The notes beneath the pieces were generated by a model. The model was not told the origin of the DNA. It worked only from the letters and a program-made list of their open reading frames with translations, and did no database searches. From the NCBI GenBank assembly GCA_050084985.1, contig JBITNC010000001.1, forward strand, positions 169,508,001 to 169,572,000: a stretch of 64,000 nt of DNA. Direction: 5' to 3'. Numbering within the stretch: the first letter of the stretch is position 1; the number at the start of each line of letters is the position of its first letter. This DNA comes from Nageia nagi. Taxonomy: Eukaryota > Pinophyta. The position numbers and the translations under genes were made by a program. This document shows, piece by piece, positions 10,761 to 21,000 of this stretch.

Positions 10761-11111
10761 GGGGAGTTTTGGACTCATCTATGGAGCAAGGGCTCCGCTT
10801 GTTTTAACTCACCCATGATTTACTTGAGGTTCTTGCAAGTGCAACCCTACGGAGGTATACATACAACCCCATGTGTATTAAGGACAACTATAGAGTAGTT
10901 GATGAGGAGTGATAGTTATAGCAAACTAGAGTGTTTGCATGTTACATTGATGTATGGATATGAGGCTTCAGCAATCTGCATCCTGTTGCCATCCTGGATA
11001 AAGGATATTGAAGTTGCATTCCGCCTTAGCAGACTATGGCCATTAGGATTGAAGGATTCTTGGGAGACAATATGCTACAATCTTCCATTGTCGCTTGAGG
11101 GCAAGCAATTT
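10761..11111 (+). other. tail of the RT-less gypsy interior
   Basis: A frame at 10899-11300 runs into the 3' LTR. Its part before the polypurine tract ends KDSWETICYNLPLSLEGKQF, which vaguely resembles the last residues of chromovirus pol (a W-E...L...P...LE.K block). It may be the scar of a deletion from protease to the pol C-terminus. This is inference. Confidence 0.4.
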
Positions 11112-11125
11112 GAGAGGGGAGGCTT
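11112..11125 (+). other. polypurine tract
   Basis: TGAGAGGGGAGGCT sits directly before the TGTGACGTCC start of the 3' LTR. Confidence 0.85.
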
Positions 11126-12318
11126 TGTGACGTCCCCTTGCATGATTGTAATTACTTGTGCAATCCAATGGATTCCTCTTGTAATATATTTTATTATTGC
11201 ATTGTACTTTCATGTTATAACTTGGGATAGAAGACTTAATGGGTCAATGGACCCCACTATGAGCCCCAAGTGGGATGTCTCCCTCTCAAGCTTAGAATAG
11301 GTGTTTTATTATACTTGGAGATCTTGATCTTGATTATGGGAATCCCAAGGTTTGTTTTACACTTAAGTGGATGGATGAGCACTTGTATACATGTGCCAAC
11401 CTTGGGGAGACTCCTAGACCCCCACGTTGGCCCATTATGACACCTAGATCCCACGCATGGCTCCTAGACCCACATTGGGCATGCATGGCACTCCTAGATG
11501 CCCACGTTGGCATTTATGGCACTCCAGGCCCCCACGTTGGCATGCTTGACCCCTAGGCACCCAGGTTGGGCATTTTGGGTCCTCAGGAGGCTAACATTGG
11601 GATTAAGGAGTCGGGTGATGACTCCTAGGTGAGATCCAAACAGAGTTGAGTGTATAAAGAGGCATTGGAGCCTCATTGTTGGATATACTCAATTATTATT
11701 ATACTTTATATCATCCAAAGGACAACAAGACTTAGCGGAGCTAAGCAATCCCCTAGGTGCAGCTTCTAGGAGGGTTATCAGGCTGAGGGATCTTGATCGT
11801 CTATGACATTGGTGTAGCACCCTTGCCCATTTGGTGGTATTCCGAGGTTGAGCTTCTGCCATTCAATTGGCCGCCAAGATCAGAGGAGGGCTCCTTCGGC
11901 GGAAAGGATTCAGGTTCTGATGGAGCGAGGTTGTCCCACGGTTCTATTTGTTCGTCCCTCATTGAGGATACACGCCTTGCCTTAGTTGGCTCCTTGGAGG
12001 TCAACATCTGGCTCTGGGAGCTTGGTATTGTATTGTTGTTCATTTCATATCTTCTATTCAGCCATTGGGCACTTGGATCTCATATTCGTATTGTGCATAC
12101 TTGTCTATTGGCATCATTGGATTGCTTTTGCATGTATGTGTATGTATGGGCTAGACGTTTGTATTTGTATGTTGATTGAGCTTGTATTTGGTGCCCTAAC
12201 CCTAACGTTGGGATATTGAGGGCTTGTATGCTTGTAATTGCTCTTCTAGTCTAGACGTTGGGTGCATACTTGTGTTTTTGGGTTTAATTGCACTTGAGTT
12301 GTGTTTTGGATCCTTACA
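11126..12318 (+). mobile_element. 3' LTR of the RT-less gypsy
   Basis: 1193 bp, TGTGACGTCCCCTTGC to GATCCTTACA, followed by the TATGT duplication at 12319-12323. Repeats of about 30 bp with CCCACGTTGG cores lie at about 11410-11600, as in the 5' copy. Confidence 0.92.
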
Positions 12319-12402
12319 TATGTCCATGGGTTGCCTTTGTTGACTTAGTAGTATGAAACCTGCTTCATTTAGTTGTTAGGTAGTTTTTATAATAAAACAA
12401 AA

Positions 12403-13390
12403 TGTAATGTACCTTTCTAGGGTTTATCCAATTTCTCACTTAATTCCGCATTCGTTCACAAATTAGGGCATCAAAGCAATTGCTCATTAACTATTCAAAC
12501 ATGCACTCAAAACTGGAATATAACAGCAGTAGCCAAATCTGATATAAAGCTCATATAACATGCGAATATGATCAAAACTAAGCTACAAATCATATCTATA
12601 ACATAACAGAAATATAGCTCCAAAATACTCTAATCCGCATTCATTCCCATGCACAATGAAGATAGTAGCATAGCAGAAATATATAGGAACATTCATTCAC
12701 ATTGGAGATGCAATATGAAAGCCAATATCATCAATAATCAACCAAGAATAAGTATAGGACTGTAACAAGTTCTAGAGCAAAGCCCAAGACTCCAAAATGG
12801 TCAATTTAGACTCCTCAAGGTTGGCGCAAGTCCCAAAAAGGCTCCCAAACTTGGCGCAAGTCCCAAGATGACTCCCAATGGCTGGTGTAAGCTCCCAAGT
12901 GGCAAGAATGATAGGCACAAGCTCTCCAAGAGATGTAGAAGTGTAGATGAGCCATTTTTAGGCTAGGGAGCAGCCCTAAGCCCTAGAAGGTAGAGAAGGG
13001 AAGCATCCCTAAGCTCCAAATGATCCAAGATCAAATGCACAAGATGATGTCTCCAAGTGAGCATATGTCTTGCCTTTATAGATGTCCAAACTTGCAAATA
13101 AGGCTTCCCAAGGGCAGCCAATTAGGAGGGGGAAATAATAAAGTTTTAGGGGGGGCCCAAATCTCCCTAGCATGGCCAACTTGGACACAGGTACAATTCA
13201 TCATAATGGCCCCTTTTATTAGCTCAAATAAATACTTAATTTGCCCATATTGAGCGCTGCCCTTTGAGGCACAAATATAAATATAATAATACATAATTTA
13301 ACAAATAAAATACTCTTAGTCTAAGTACTAAAAGTCACAATGAATAGGTGTGAGGGGTGATGTCTAGATGTCCCAAATTGGGACATTGCA
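12403..13390 (-). mobile_element. solo LTR with CAAAA target duplication
   Basis: 988 bp from TGTAATGTACC to GGGACATTGCA, flanked by CAAAA at 12398-12402 and 13391-13395. No coding domain inside. The minus-strand start TGCAATGTCCC resembles the chromodomain gypsy LTR start at 29554, which suggests orientation and family. It is a product of LTR-LTR recombination. Confidence 0.8.
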
Positions 13391-13504
13391 CAAAACAAAA
13401 TATATGTATATAGTAATGATATTACTATATGACAAAAGGCTAAAAAAAATGTGATTTCAATAAAACGAAATCACAAGAAAATTATGTTATAACAAATTGC
13501 TTTG

Positions 13505-13701
13505 TAACCAAACAGATTGAGGTGCACCATTGTTATATTAGGAAGCAAATTCAGAATGGACAAGTAGACCTGATCTACAAGCCAACAAATGAGCAGTTGG
13601 CTGATATATTCACCAAGCCTCTCATCATTCAAAAATTTCAGTACTTCATAAATGAACTCTGGCTAGGAATGAATGAAGTAAATCAAAAGGAGGGGTTTTA
13701 G
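13505..13701 (+). pseudogene. copia A RNase H terminus
   Basis: Plus-strand translation gives EVHHCYIRKQIQNGQVDLIY then NEQLADIFTKPL and a stop (TAG, 13699-13701), the normal end of copia pol (H.IR......V....T..Q.ADIFTK.L). A polypurine run AAAAGGAGGGG (13685-13695) and the LTR follow directly. It is separated from the RT half at 6540 by younger insertions and a deletion. Confidence 0.85.
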
Positions 13702-14411
13702 AATACTAGATTATAATATTTACCTCATAGTAGCTGTCCGTTACTGTTCATATCTGCAGTATTCTATTTCCATGTGTACAAATCCAATGTCAAGCCTTTA
13801 TTGAATGCAACCAACCAACTAAGACGGTTTAGGTGCTGATCGGCCTCTTAGGTGGATTTAATTAAGCTTGCATAAGGCTATATATTGTAATGATCCTGAT
13901 AATAAAATAACAAAATAATATGCTAATAATCTCAAAGTAACAGAATTGAAGAGCAATAGAAGCATAATATCACCATAGAATATCAATTGAAGAATAACTA
14001 ACAATAACCAAACCAAGTATATTAGAGAATAGAAGTTCAAAGATGATAGCCTCCACCATTTTGAGAGGGAGAACCTTTAGCCACTTTGAGGGGGAAACCT
14101 CAAACTTCAAAGTATGTGTCAAGGCAAATAAGAGATACGATATTCCAATGATGATAATGAGCATTACATGAGCTCCTATTTATATGCTATTATATCTAAT
14201 ATTTGTCTCACCCCCACATAAGGGTGTCAACATGTTAACAAAGTAGGCCACCTAAAGGTTCATTATATATGTACGGCCTTTGTAACCATGTATTAGCAAT
14301 TTAGCATCCAATGTGAGCAATTCACATCTGTTTGTGTGCAGACCAATTCTGCATGATATTATTGTTTTTGGGTGTTATTCAATCTCCTGTTCTCTGCTCT
14401 TGTTATCAACA
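13696..14411 (+). mobile_element. 3' LTR of copia A, interrupted
   Basis: Matches the 753-1077 LTR from TTAGAATA to ATCAACA; the initial TG has become TT. A 378-bp insertion (13886-14263) splits it. The flank after 14411 shares about 45 bp with the flank before 753 (see findings). Confidence 0.72.
13886..14263. mobile_element. 378-bp insertion in the copia A LTR
   Basis: The LTR copy at 753 is continuous at this point, while here TATAT stands on both sides (13881-13885 and 14264-14268) of a segment that starts TGTAATGATCC and ends near GGTTCAT. A 5-bp duplication and TG start suggest a short solo LTR or similar non-autonomous LTR unit. No coding content. Confidence 0.6.
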
Positions 14412-14876
14412 TTCAGCATGTCTATTTTATTCTAGGCACACATGGTAGATCCCTATCAGGTTCCAATGGGGGACCCTGTCTCATCTACAGTAGAAACTGA
14501 CCTTGAAACAAGCCACTAATGTTCAGTCAAGCTTTGTATCTAGCCAACAACAAGCATGTGTTAGATCATACTGCTTTCAAATGAACAGGTATCTTAGATC
14601 TATATTTCAGATGCATTTACATGATTATTTTTTAATTTTTATATTTGCGTAGAATATATACTGTCACAAATAGAGCCTTCATTCTTTCCCACCCATTCAA
14701 TTTCAAAGAGGTATTTGGATATTTCTTGTGTTTATTTTCTGTGTTTAAAGAACAATGAGAATCAAATGCACAATAAATTCATAATCCAATTGACGAGTTG
14801 TGTGTCTCTTAAAACCCTACCCAGTTTCAATATGCAAAGAGACAAGTTATTAATCTTTCTTTTAATTTTGGTTCAG
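14412..14876 (+). other. unassigned, presumed LIG4 intron
   Basis: Lies between copia A and the first recognisable LIG4 exon. No earlier LIG4 exon could be recognised here, so the adenylation and OB-fold exons must lie upstream of the window, with copia A sitting in an intron. Confidence 0.5.
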
Positions 14877-15016
14877 CTCTTCAGCAACCTACAAGAATCC
14901 AAGTTATTGAAAACCATTGTGCGTACTGAACATTACAAAAAGAAATATTGTCCAAGTGACAAGTGGTGCCAGTTCCGTAACTGCTCTATTTACTTTCACC
15001 GTGTTATACACTCCAC
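14877..15016 (+). CDS. LIG4: LIG4 exon A (linker to BRCT2)
   Basis: Follows acceptor GGTTCAG and ends at donor CCAC|GTAAGA. Encodes LFSNLQESK... [20 protein letters not shown], corresponding to the stretch before and at the start of the second BRCT domain in plant LIG4, where a Y-K-K-K...C...W motif is conserved. Ends with two bases of a codon that exon B completes. Confidence 0.82.
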
Positions 15017-18000
15017 GTAAGATCCTTTTTCTATCATACAATAACATGTACAATGCAAACATGATAAGCTAGTTTATCAAAAACATAAAAATTAGGCAAC
15101 TGAATCTACTTTAAATCTTTTCCTGCTAGTTTCGTGTTCATAGTTTTTTAGCTGATAAGCATCCATTTTGAAATTTTAGAAACGTAGCTTCTCAAACAGT
15201 TTCAGAACTCACATTGAGAAGGTTAAAGATGGAAATTGCAATGCGAGGAGGTCTGGTAACCAACATTCTCCGTCATGCTACACATATGATAGTATTTTCA
15301 ACAATGGATTACTCAGTTGCATTCAAAACTATTCTTGAAAGGTATGGGATTGTACAGTCTTTAAATTGCACAATTATATTCTTTTTGAATTTCATACAGA
15401 TGACTGCAATTTGTATTCATGTTGAAGTCTGTGTAGAAAACCACGTCTGGATATCAAACTATGTTCTTTTGATCCATGTTGATAACTCTAAATTAATAGA
15501 GTATTCTGATTTTGTAATAAAAATACGATGACTCTTATGCCAGCTGATCCAGTTGTCATTACTGATAAAAGATAATTAGTGAGTTCATCTTTGATTTTCT
15601 TTTTAAGGTATAACTCTAAATAGTTTTAAGCTGCTTTGAAATATTTCCCTTTGTTGATCCTCTTTTCTTCTTCAGTTAAATGTTCTTTGATGAATTTAGT
15701 TTGGAAATGCAATTCCAGTTGAATTAATGGAGTGATTCGTCCATTAATGGCTAGATCATTAATTTTGTTTAAATTGCTTCTATACTTTATATCTCTTTCT
15801 AGATTTTGTGTTAACAAATCATTTGTGGAATGTTATGCTGACAAGATACTGCATAACATGATCAGAATCTTATGTTGTTTGCATTATGCAACTGCCATGT
15901 AAGGTACAATTTCTTTCAGAGATGGGGACATTCTGGTTGTTAGGTTTTCTTTGTGTTTCTGGAATTTCGAAACAGGAAAAATCCAAATTAGATCAAAGTA
16001 CAAAAGGAAGGTGACTCCTGAATCCCTTATGTGTTTCTTGTCTAAAGGAGGTTTCTTGTTCAAGAACTTTATAAGATCTTACTTGAGAGGAAAGCGATTT
16101 CCATGAAACAATCATGAAGGAACTAATTGTGTTCACAGATTAGTGCCCTTGTAAGTTGTAACTATTCACTATACCTTCATACATTCCAATAATGTTCTTA
16201 TGTTTTGAGATTCTGCATTCAGTAGTGTATAAATGTGCAGCTTTTAATTTTGAGATTCATTGTCACTAAAATTGCCGATGTAGGTTGAATACATGTGATA
16301 AAGGAAGTTTGAAATGTTGAGAGTAGTAGAATGTAATAGTCCCAATAAATCTACATTTTTGTTTCATTGGCTTGGGCTCTTAGGATAGGATTATTAGTAT
16401 TGAGGTCAAATCTTGAAACTTAGGGATTAGTGTTAGAATCTACAAGTCTATTTTTATATGGTAGTGTGAGTGGAGACTTTGGCCACTCGAAGTAGTTATT
16501 GAGAGATTTCAAGGTTTCTTTTTTTCCATGGAGGTATTCTTTGTTCCTCGTTTAGAGGCACAACCTTCCCTTGAAACTACAACATGGGGAAAGAAAAGAT
16601 CGAAGTAGCACGAGCAACGATTGCAAATTTTTGGTCCTATTGCAACATTTCTTTTAATGTTGCAAACAGTCCTTGTTGGAATATCATGGTGACAACATTC
16701 ATCGTTGTTGGAATAGGGATGCCCCTACCGCGAAGGATTTAAGTGGTCCTTTACTTAAGGATGCAATTGCCAACGCATTTGCCCTATTAGATGAGCAAAG
16801 AAAAGGTTGGTGCAAACATGGATGTAGTATTATGTGATATGGGTGGACAAATGTGAGGAATCAGACACTTATCAACTTCATGGTGGCTTCAAGTGGATCA
16901 ATGGTCTTCTTGAAATTGGTTGATGCATAGTTGTAAAACTTGGATTGGAATCCGATTAAATCGCCAAAAATAAGAATTGGGCAAGGAAACGATTCTATTC
17001 GAAATGTATCCGATTTTTTTGCAGAAAGATTTTTTCTGATTCTGATTTTTTTGTCTTGAAAAATCATGAGTTATTAGCAAAAAATCTGGCAATGATTTTT
17101 TAGGAGTAGCACTAGATGAATGTTTTGATTCAGATTTTGTTATGTCATATTAGTAACCTTTAATGTTTTTTGGTCCTTGACACTTGGGCATTCGATATGT
17201 AATACAAAACTCTACAATTTCTTTGATATGCAATGTTGGATATTTTATGTGTTCTTCTATATGGAATGTTGTCTATTTAATATGCAATGTTGAGATATAA
17301 CTAAAACTGATTGTTTTAAATCTCAAATAGGAGAAATTCCTTCATTTTTTCTCTATGCCGATTTTTTCCGATTTTTCAAAAAATCTGAATCCTGCAGCCA
17401 AACAATTCCGATTTTTACAACTATGGGTTGATGTATCCAATCAAATAAAAAATACACAATTGCCTTACAGATTGCTTAAGGAGGTGGTGTTGGAAGTGGG
17501 TGTGGAGAATGTTGTCCAAGTAGTGACGGACAACGCAACAACATATTTAGTTGTAGGGAAAGTTCTTGAGAAGAAGTACCTTACCTTATTTTGGAGCTTA
17601 TGTGCAACCCATTGCATCAACCTTATGCTAGAGGACATTGGCAAGCTCATATGGATTAAAGGAGCGAAAATAATTACCAAATTTATCTACAACCACACTT
17701 GGGTGCTTAGTATGATGAGAGAGCACATGGGTGGGAAGTAGATCATTCGCCCATGTATCACTTTATTTGCCTCCAATTCTCTTGTATTATTGAGCCTCTT
17801 GTATAACTTTATTAGTAACCAATGGAGAGAGTCTTCTTTTCACCACAATAAGGAGGGGGAGAAGGTCGTCAAGATAGTATTTGATGACATTTTTGGGAAG
17901 GTTGATGAGGAGGTCGTGAAGGTAATTTAAATTTGTTCTTTTATGTTTTTTCAATTTTTAGTTTGTAACTTAGTATTTTTCTTTTCTTAAATTTAAATTT

Positions 18001-21000
18001 GTAAATCTTTTTTATTTTTAATTTTTTTATGATTTCGAGATGAAGGTTCTTCGTCTTGTAGATGGTGATTTGATGTTGATTGGCTACCTGTTTGAGGCCA
18101 TGGATAGAGCAAATAGGGCTATCCAACATTCATTTCAAAGAGACCCGCATAAATTGGATCCCATTGAGCATATCATTAATAGGAGATGGACCAATCAACT
18201 CTATCAACCTTTACATGCAATAGGGTTCTACATGAACACTAAGTTTTTTTATGTTGATGATTTTTGAGCCTGATGAGGAGGTTGTGGATGGCCTCTATAC
18301 ATACATAGAGAGGATGATCCTTGATGATTATATTAGAAACATAATACCCGATGAGATGTAGGCCTACAAGAAAGTTGAGGGGAGGGTTCTTCTTTCAACT
18401 GTTTGCAAAATGTCGAGGACAACCTTGTAGCCAAGTAACACTTTAAAATTCGATAAAAGAAATTTGCATAATGTAGTATCTAGATTGAGTCTTTAAAATG
18501 TCATTTCTTTTTTGCAGATTTATGGTGGTAAGATAATGGTGCTCAATGTTTGAATCTTTAGAGGCTAACAATGAGGATATTGAGTTAGCCTTGTAGCGGT
18601 TTTGGGTGTTAGCGCACTTGGTTACTATTTGAGAGCATTCACACCAATAAAGGCAACAAGTTGAGCCAACACCACCTTAATGATCTTGTGTTCGTTCAAT
18701 ACAATCTCCACCTTAATGATAAATAAGCGGAGGGCATAGAGTCACATGATGCCATTAACCTTGATTCTATGGATCCGTTAGCAAATTGGGTTGTTGAAGA
18801 TGTGGAACCCATCTTGATTGAGAAAAAAATTGAGCAATTTGAAAGGGAAGAAACAATAAGTCCATCAACTACAAGAGCAACAAATGGTATGGAGTTGAGG
18901 ACATACTTGAGGATCCTATTGAGGATGAGGATGTGCCACTTCCATTGGCATCACCTGTTGCAAGGACATATATGAGGGAAAAAGGACAAAGGGCATTCTA
19001 GTAGTTTAGAACTTTAGAGTTTAGACTCATAGTCTTTAGATTTTAGAGTTTAGAAGTACTTGACTATTTATATTGTTCTATTTTTATGATTATTGATGAT
19101 CACAAATGATGAATGTACTTATTTGATTTAAATCTCATACAATATTGACTTTGCAACTCTAATTTTGTATTAAACTTATTTATTGTATGTTTTTTTATAA
19201 AATGTTCAAGGTTTTTTTCTTGTCGAGTTTTGCAGAGTATTCTCCGAGTCAAGTACTCTCCAGAATTTGCCTTCCTAGGTTTTTGTCGAGTTTGAGTTTT
19301 CCAACCACACTCGAGGCCATACAAGGCCTTCAACTTATATACACATTTGTTTTATCCTCGCATCTCAAAACCATGAGGTTGTTGTAAATACACTTTCTCT
19401 TCTAAGTACTCGTTCAAGAAGGCACTTTTCACATCCAAGTGATGCGCATTCCGTCTTTTTTAAACAACCATAGAAAGAACCAAGCTTGTAGTTTCTTGCC
19501 TTGTTACTAGTGCAAAATTCTCTTCATAGTCAATTCCATACCTTTGTGAGAATCCTTTGGCAACAAGTTTAGCCTTATCTCTTTCAATCCTATGATAGTG
19601 TAATCTTATATACCTAGTTAGAACTCACACATTTCTTTTCTTTAGGAAGTCTCACAACTTCCGAATTATTATTCTTTTGAATGGAATTGATCTTCTTTTG
19701 CATTGCTTTCATCCACACATCATTAGTATAAACATCTTCAAAGCAAGAAGGTTCAAAATCAACTTGAGTGTCAATTCACTAACTCGTCTTTAATCTTTTC
19801 TTCATCATCTCCATACACGTTCAGGCTTTCCAGCCTTGAAACAACTTGATCAACTTCTTGAGCTTGGCTCTTGTGAACCTCCTTTCAAAATTGCTATCAA
19901 GCATTTGGCTTAGAGGGTGAGTTTGAAGAGCTCTCCTCCCCTTCTTAGTCTTTATAAGTTCAGAAATGGGACTTGGTGATGAAGGACTTGAAGGTCTTGA
20001 TGAACTCTCCTTAGGATTTCTTGATAGATTGCCTAGTGGACTTGGAGGAGTAGCGACACCAATGGGTTCTCCTACAACAACATTACCATCAACAACATAT
20101 ATTTTTTTGATGACAATATACTCCTTTTGTTAAAAATCACATCTCTAGAAAGAACCACTTTGTGCGTTTTTGGATTGTAGGGCCTGTACGCTTTGCTTGT
20201 TTCATAATAACCAACAAAAATGCAAAGCGCACTTTTAGAATCAAACTTCTTCCTTGTCTCATCAACTACGTGTACATAGGCTAAACAACCAAAATTTCTA
20301 AAATGATTAACATTGGGTTCCTTGCCATAATATGCTTCATATGGAGTCATACTGTCCAGAACACTTGTGGGATTCCTATTAAGAATTTAGATTACTGCAG
20401 TAACTGAATCAGCTCAAAAAGAATTGCTTAGCCCCTTTGTGAGCAGAAGGCTCTTAGCCATCTCCAACACAGTCTGGTTCTTTCTTTCAGCCACCCATTT
20501 TTGTTGAGGTGTGTAGGCATTTATAAGCTGCCTTTTGATCCCATTGTCACTTCAAAACTGAGTAAGCTGCTTTGAACAGTAATAACTACCACAGTCAGTC
20601 CTTAAACACTTGATTCTAATCCCTTTCCATTTTCTTCAAAAGCTTTAAGCCTATTGAAAACATCTAAAGTCTTATCTTTATGTTTTGAAAAATATACCCA
20701 AAATTTTCTTGAAAAATTGTCAACGAAAGTGATAAAATTGGATGACTTACCGAAGCTTTTGGTTTGCATTACTATAAATATTGGAATGAATTAATTGGAG
20801 TGGGTATGAGACTTTCTATGCGCTTCCTCTTGGAAACTTTCCTTTAGCACACCCCTCACAAATTTCTTTGTGATCTTCAACTTTGGGGAAACCAAAACAT
20901 CAACTCTTGAGAAGTCAACTTCAAACTTTGAAAGTTTAAGTGGTTATACCTCAAATGTCACAACCAACTCTTATCTTTAGTGGCAATATTGAACAAGCAA

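Larger units (their letters stand above)
6841..12318 (+). mobile_element. complete-ended, RT-less Ty3/gypsy element (TR-GAG-like)
   Basis: 5478 bp with two long LTRs (6841-8019 and 11126-12318), TG...CA ends, a tRNA-iMet primer site, a polypurine tract, and a perfect TATGT target duplication at 6836-6840 and 12319-12323. The interior encodes only a chromovirus-like Gag with zinc knuckle and an aspartic protease, then a 30-bp tandem array and a short tail. No RT, RNase H or integrase domain is visible in any frame. It must have been mobilised in trans by an autonomous relative. About a dozen differences in the first 180 LTR bases (by eye) indicate an old insertion. Confidence 0.9.
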
